Origin: Aquipseudomonas alcaligenes
GTDB lineage: Bacteria; Pseudomonadota; Gammaproteobacteria; Pseudomonadales; Pseudomonadaceae
Length of the DNA stretch: 64,000 nt
Reading direction: 5' to 3'
Assembly: GCF_900156545.1 (NCBI RefSeq)
Contig: NZ_FTNW01000002.1
Coordinates: 186,001-250,000, forward strand
Made by a program: the position numbers and the translations under genes. Shown in pieces: positions 61,724 through 64,000 of this stretch. The notes below the pieces were generated by a model. The model was not told where the DNA came from. It was given only the letters and a program-made list of their open reading frames with translations, and made no database searches. Within the stretch, counting starts at the first letter, position 1. Each line of letters opens with the position of its first letter.

Positions 61724-62698
61724 TTACTGCTGCAGCTCCTGCTCGGTGAACAGATCGCTGAACAGCATGCTCGACAGGTAGCGTTCGCCCGAGTCCGGCA
61801 GGATCACCACGATGGTCTTGCCCTGCATCTCCGGCTTCTCGGCCAGGCGCACGGCGGCGGCCATGGCGGCGCCGCAGGAGATGCCGCAGAGGATGCCCTC
61901 TTCCTGCATCAGGCGCAGGGCCATGGCCTTGGCCTCGTCGTCGCCGACCTGCTCGACGCGGTCGACGATGGACAGGTCGAGGTTCTTCGGCACGAAGCCG
62001 GCGCCGATACCCTGGATCTTGTGCGGGCTGGGCTTGACCTCTTCGCCGGCAATGGTCTGGCTGATCACCGGCGAGGCGATCGGCTCCACTGCCACCGAAA
62101 GAATCGGCTTGTGACGCTGCTGCTTGATGTAGCGCGACACCCCGGTGATGGTGCCACCGGTACCGACGCCCGCCACCAGTACGTCCACTGCACCGTCGGT
62201 GTCGTTCCAGATTTCCGGGCCGGTGGTCTTCTCGTGGATGGCCGGGTTGGCCGGGTTGTCGAACTGCGCTGGCATGAAGTACTTGGCCGGGTCGGAGGCG
62301 ACGATTTCCTCGGCCTGGGCGATGGCGCCCTTCATGCCCTTGGCGGGCTCGGTCAGCACCAGCTCGGCACCCAGGGCTTTGAGCACCTTGCGCCGCTCCA
62401 GGCTCATGGACGCCGGCATGGTCAGGACCAGCTTGTAGCCACGGGCGGCGGCGACGAAGGCCAGACCGATGCCAGTATTGCCCGACGTCGGCTCGACCAG
62501 GGTCATGCCCGGCTTGAGCACGCCGCGCGACTCGGCGTCCCAGATCATGTTGGCGCCGATCCGGCATTTGACCGAATAGCCCGGGTTGCGCCCTTCGATT
62601 TTCGCCAGAATGGTCACGCCCTTGGGCCCCAGGCGGTTGATCTGCACCAGCGGCGTGTTGCCGATGGATTGGGCGTTGTCGGAATAGATGCGGCTCAT
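61724..62698 (-). CDS. cysK: Cysteine synthase A (O-acetylserine sulfhydrylase)
   Basis: CysK, 324 aa, makes cysteine from O-acetylserine and sulfide with PLP on Lys44 in [16 protein letters not shown], the E. coli CysK pattern. Other motifs: [10 protein letters not shown], the phosphate loop [10 protein letters not shown], and G-I-S-C-G-A-A. The start at 62698 is the conserved M-S-R-I-Y. It is a lone gene, divergent from moxR. Confidence 0.96.
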   Translation of the reverse strand: MSRIYSDNAQSIGNTPLVQINRLGPKGVTILAKIEGRNPGYSVKCRIGANMIWDAESRGVLKPGMTLVEPTSGNTGIGLAFVAAARGYKLVLTMPASMSLERRKVLKALGAELVLTEPAKGMKGAIAQAEEIVASDPAKYFMPAQFDNPANPAIHEKTTGPEIWNDTDGAVDVLVAGVGTGGTITGVSRYIKQQRHKPILSVAVEPIASPVISQTIAGEEVKPSPHKIQGIGAGFVPKNLDLSIVDRVEQVGDDEAKAMALRLMQEEGILCGISCGAAMAAAVRLAEKPEMQGKTIVVILPDSGERYLSSMLFSDLFTEQELQQ

Positions 62699-62788
62699 GG
62701 CGGAAGTCCTTGTGCAGGCAGGAACGAGACCGCCAAGCCTATGCCCAGGCCGCGCGGGCGTCCAGCCGCTGACCTTGGGCGGGTGACC

Positions 62789-62811
62789 CGCCATTCAGTG
62801 ACTGAATGGCG
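62789..62811. promoter_or_regulatory. 23-bp palindrome between cysK and moxR
   Basis: Arms of 11 bp (C-G-C-C-A-T-T-C-A-G-T and its complement) around one central G. It lies 91 bases upstream of cysK and 101 upstream of moxR. Odd-centred symmetry of this length suits a dimeric regulator. Confidence 0.5.
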
Positions 62812-62911
62812 CGTCTGCGTTCACAGTGCGCCGGCACGCGGGGTATATTGGGCTTTTCAGCTGTTCGCCGTGCCGGGCGCCGCCCGCGCGTTACCGTTCG
62901 AGGATGACACG

Positions 62912-63757
62912 ATGAAGTTCGAAGGCACTCAGTCCTACGTCGCTACCGACGACCTGAAGCTCGCGGTCAACGCCGCCATCACCCTGCAGCGCCCGCTGCT
63001 GGTCAAGGGCGAGCCGGGCACCGGCAAGACCATGCTGGCCGAGCAGCTGTCCGCGGCCTTCGGCGCCAAGCTGATTACCTGGCACATCAAGTCCACCACC
63101 AAGGCGCACCAGGGCCTGTACGAGTACGACGCGGTCAGCCGCCTGCGCGATTCGCAGCTGAACTCGGAGAAGGTCCACGACGTTCGCAACTACATCAAGA
63201 AAGGCAAGCTGTGGGAGGCCTTCGAGTCCGAGGAGCGGGTGATCCTGCTGATCGACGAGATCGACAAGGCCGACATCGAGTTCCCTAACGACCTGTTGCA
63301 GGAACTCGACAAGATGGAGTTCTACGTTTACGAGACTGACGAGACGATCAAGGCCAAGCAGCGCCCGATCATCATCATCACCTCGAACAACGAGAAGGAA
63401 CTGCCGGACGCCTTCCTGCGCCGCTGCTTCTTCCACTACATCGCCTTCCCCGACCGCGACACCCTGAAGAAGATCGTCGACGTGCACTACCCGGGTATCA
63501 GCGGCGAGCTGGTGGCCGAGGCGCTGGACGTGTTCTTCGACGTGCGCAAGGTGCCGGGCCTGAAGAAGAAGCCTTCCACCAGCGAGCTGGTCGACTGGCT
63601 GAAGCTGCTGATGGCCGACAACATCGGCGAAGCCGTGCTGCGCGAGCGCGATCCGACCAAGGCCATCCCGCCGCTGGCCGGTGCCCTGGTGAAGAACGAG
63701 CAGGACGTGCAGCTGCTCGAGCGCCTGGCCTTCATGGCGCGCCGCGCCGGGCGCTGA
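62912..63757 (+). CDS. MoxR-family AAA+ ATPase, 281 aa
   Basis: Walker A G-E-P-G-T-G-K-T-M-L, Walker B V-I-L-L-I-D-E-I-D-K-A-D, sensor 1 I-I-I-T-S-N-N-E-K-E-L-P-D-A-F-L-R-R-C-F-F-H-Y. Such ATPases act with VWA-domain partners as chaperone-like modules for metalloenzyme or complex assembly. The next gene is such a partner, so the pair follows the usual MoxR-VWA arrangement. Confidence 0.93.
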   Translation: MKFEGTQSYVATDDLKLAVNAAITLQRPLLVKGEPGTGKTMLAEQLSAAFGAKLITWHIKSTTKAHQGLYEYDAVSRLRDSQLNSEKVHDVRNYIKKGKLWEAFESEERVILLIDEIDKADIEFPNDLLQELDKMEFYVYETDETIKAKQRPIIIITSNNEKELPDAFLRRCFFHYIAFPDRDTLKKIVDVHYPGISGELVAEALDVFFDVRKVPGLKKKPSTSELVDWLKLLMADNIGEAVLRERDPTKAIPPLAGALVKNEQDVQLLERLAFMARRAGR

Positions 63758-63761
63758 TTGC

Positions 63762-63871
63762 TTGTCTCCCCTCTCCCCTTGGGAGAGGGGCTGGGGGTGA
63801 GGGATTGCCGGGCGACGCGGTGTTGCCTGCCGGACCCTCTCCCTAACCCTCTCCCATGAATGGGAGAGGGA
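63762..63871. repeat. Two REP-type palindromes between moxR and the next gene
   Basis: Two copies of the C-T-C-T-C-C-C / G-G-G-A-G-A-G family at about 63764-63805 and 63834-63871, in the 145-base gap. Confidence 0.85.
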
Positions 63872-63902
63872 ACTGTCCGTACATGCCTAGAGGTCCGCAG
63901 CC

Positions 63903-64000
63903 ATGCTGCTCAACCTGTTCAATGAAATGCGCGCGGCCAAGGTGCCGGTCTCGGTGCGCGAGCTGCTCGACCTGATCAACGCGCTCAAGCACAACGTCGT
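63903..64000 (+). CDS. Start of a MoxR-partner (CoxE/VWA-type) gene, 3' truncated by window edge
   Basis: The frame from the ATG at 63903 stays open to the window end and gives M-L-L-N-L-F-N-E-M-R-A-A-K-V-P-V-S. Continuing R-E-L-L-D-L-I-N-A-L, this matches the usual N-terminus of VWA-containing CoxE-like proteins encoded after moxR. The VWA domain itself would lie outside the window, so the call rests on the N-terminus and position. Confidence 0.7.
   Translation, partial: MLLNLFNEMRAAKVPVSVRELLDLINALKHNV

Noticed and set aside
61664..62911. In-frame extension of moxR through cysK antisense
   Set aside because: The conserved MoxR N-terminus begins at 62912; the extension is the reverse complement of cysK.
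1..64000. tRNA or rRNA genes, integrase, insertion sequence or prophage
   Set aside because: None could be recognised by eye on either strand; the repeats seen are short extragenic palindromes and carry no transposase.

Overview
The window is a high-GC chromosomal segment of a Pseudomonas. The basis is the aerobic cobalamin gene set in Pseudomonas order, a QuiP-type acylase, FadL and TorF-type outer membrane proteins, and many Pseudomonas-style extragenic palindromes. I infer the P. mendocina/alcaligenes side of the genus, but the sequence alone does not prove that.

Layout: 1-10.4 kb holds envelope and housekeeping genes (YchJ remnant, LEA-like lipoprotein, SEC-C protein, QuiP-like acylase, PL7 alginate lyase, FadL, a glutathione-peroxidase-like protein, a periplasmic binding protein). 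10.5-19.7 kb is one ten-gene minus-strand cobalamin operon (cobO-cobB-bluB-cbiB-cobC-cobQ-cobP-cobT-phosphatase-cobS) behind a cobalamin riboswitch. 19.7-23.6 kb carries HNH, O-methyltransferase, two NlpC/P60 lipoproteins, a sirtuin and a 3-methyladenine glycosylase-like protein. 23.6-34.6 kb has cobM-cobE, a second riboswitch with cobW-cobN, a DAHP synthase on the opposite strand, and a ChlI/VWA pair plus cobF. 34.8-42.3 kb is an accessory cluster: Tat-exported sulfatase, outer membrane protein, TetR regulator, DUF3313 lipoprotein, DUF1254/1214 protein, FadL-like channel and flavin reductase. 43.2-50.9 kb is cobG-H-I-J (minus, third riboswitch) and cobL-cobK-ferredoxin-like (plus). 51-64 kb holds ttcA, a DnaJ-related protein, Yip1, SprT, CaiB/BaiF and acyl-CoA synthetase, LysR, amidohydrolase, TorF porin, EamA transporter, cysK, moxR and the start of a VWA-type gene.

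Together the cob genes cover almost the whole aerobic route from precorrin-2 to adenosylcobalamin, with bluB making the lower ligand. Cobalt insertion uses CobN plus ChlI/VWA subunits. No CobA and no cobalt transporter is seen here. A flavin reductase and a ferredoxin-like protein are candidates for the redox steps.

The most striking finding is upstream of the DAHP synthase. On its strand lie two separate short ORFs with good ribosome binding sites and dense aromatic codons. One contains seven aromatics in eight residues and is followed by a strong intrinsic terminator. The other has five Tyr, one Trp and one Phe in fifteen residues and is followed by a hairpin with an alternative pairing partner. 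Between them sits a roughly 100-nt structured repeat whose second copy precedes the cobG riboswitch; the two copies differ by compensatory changes in both stems.
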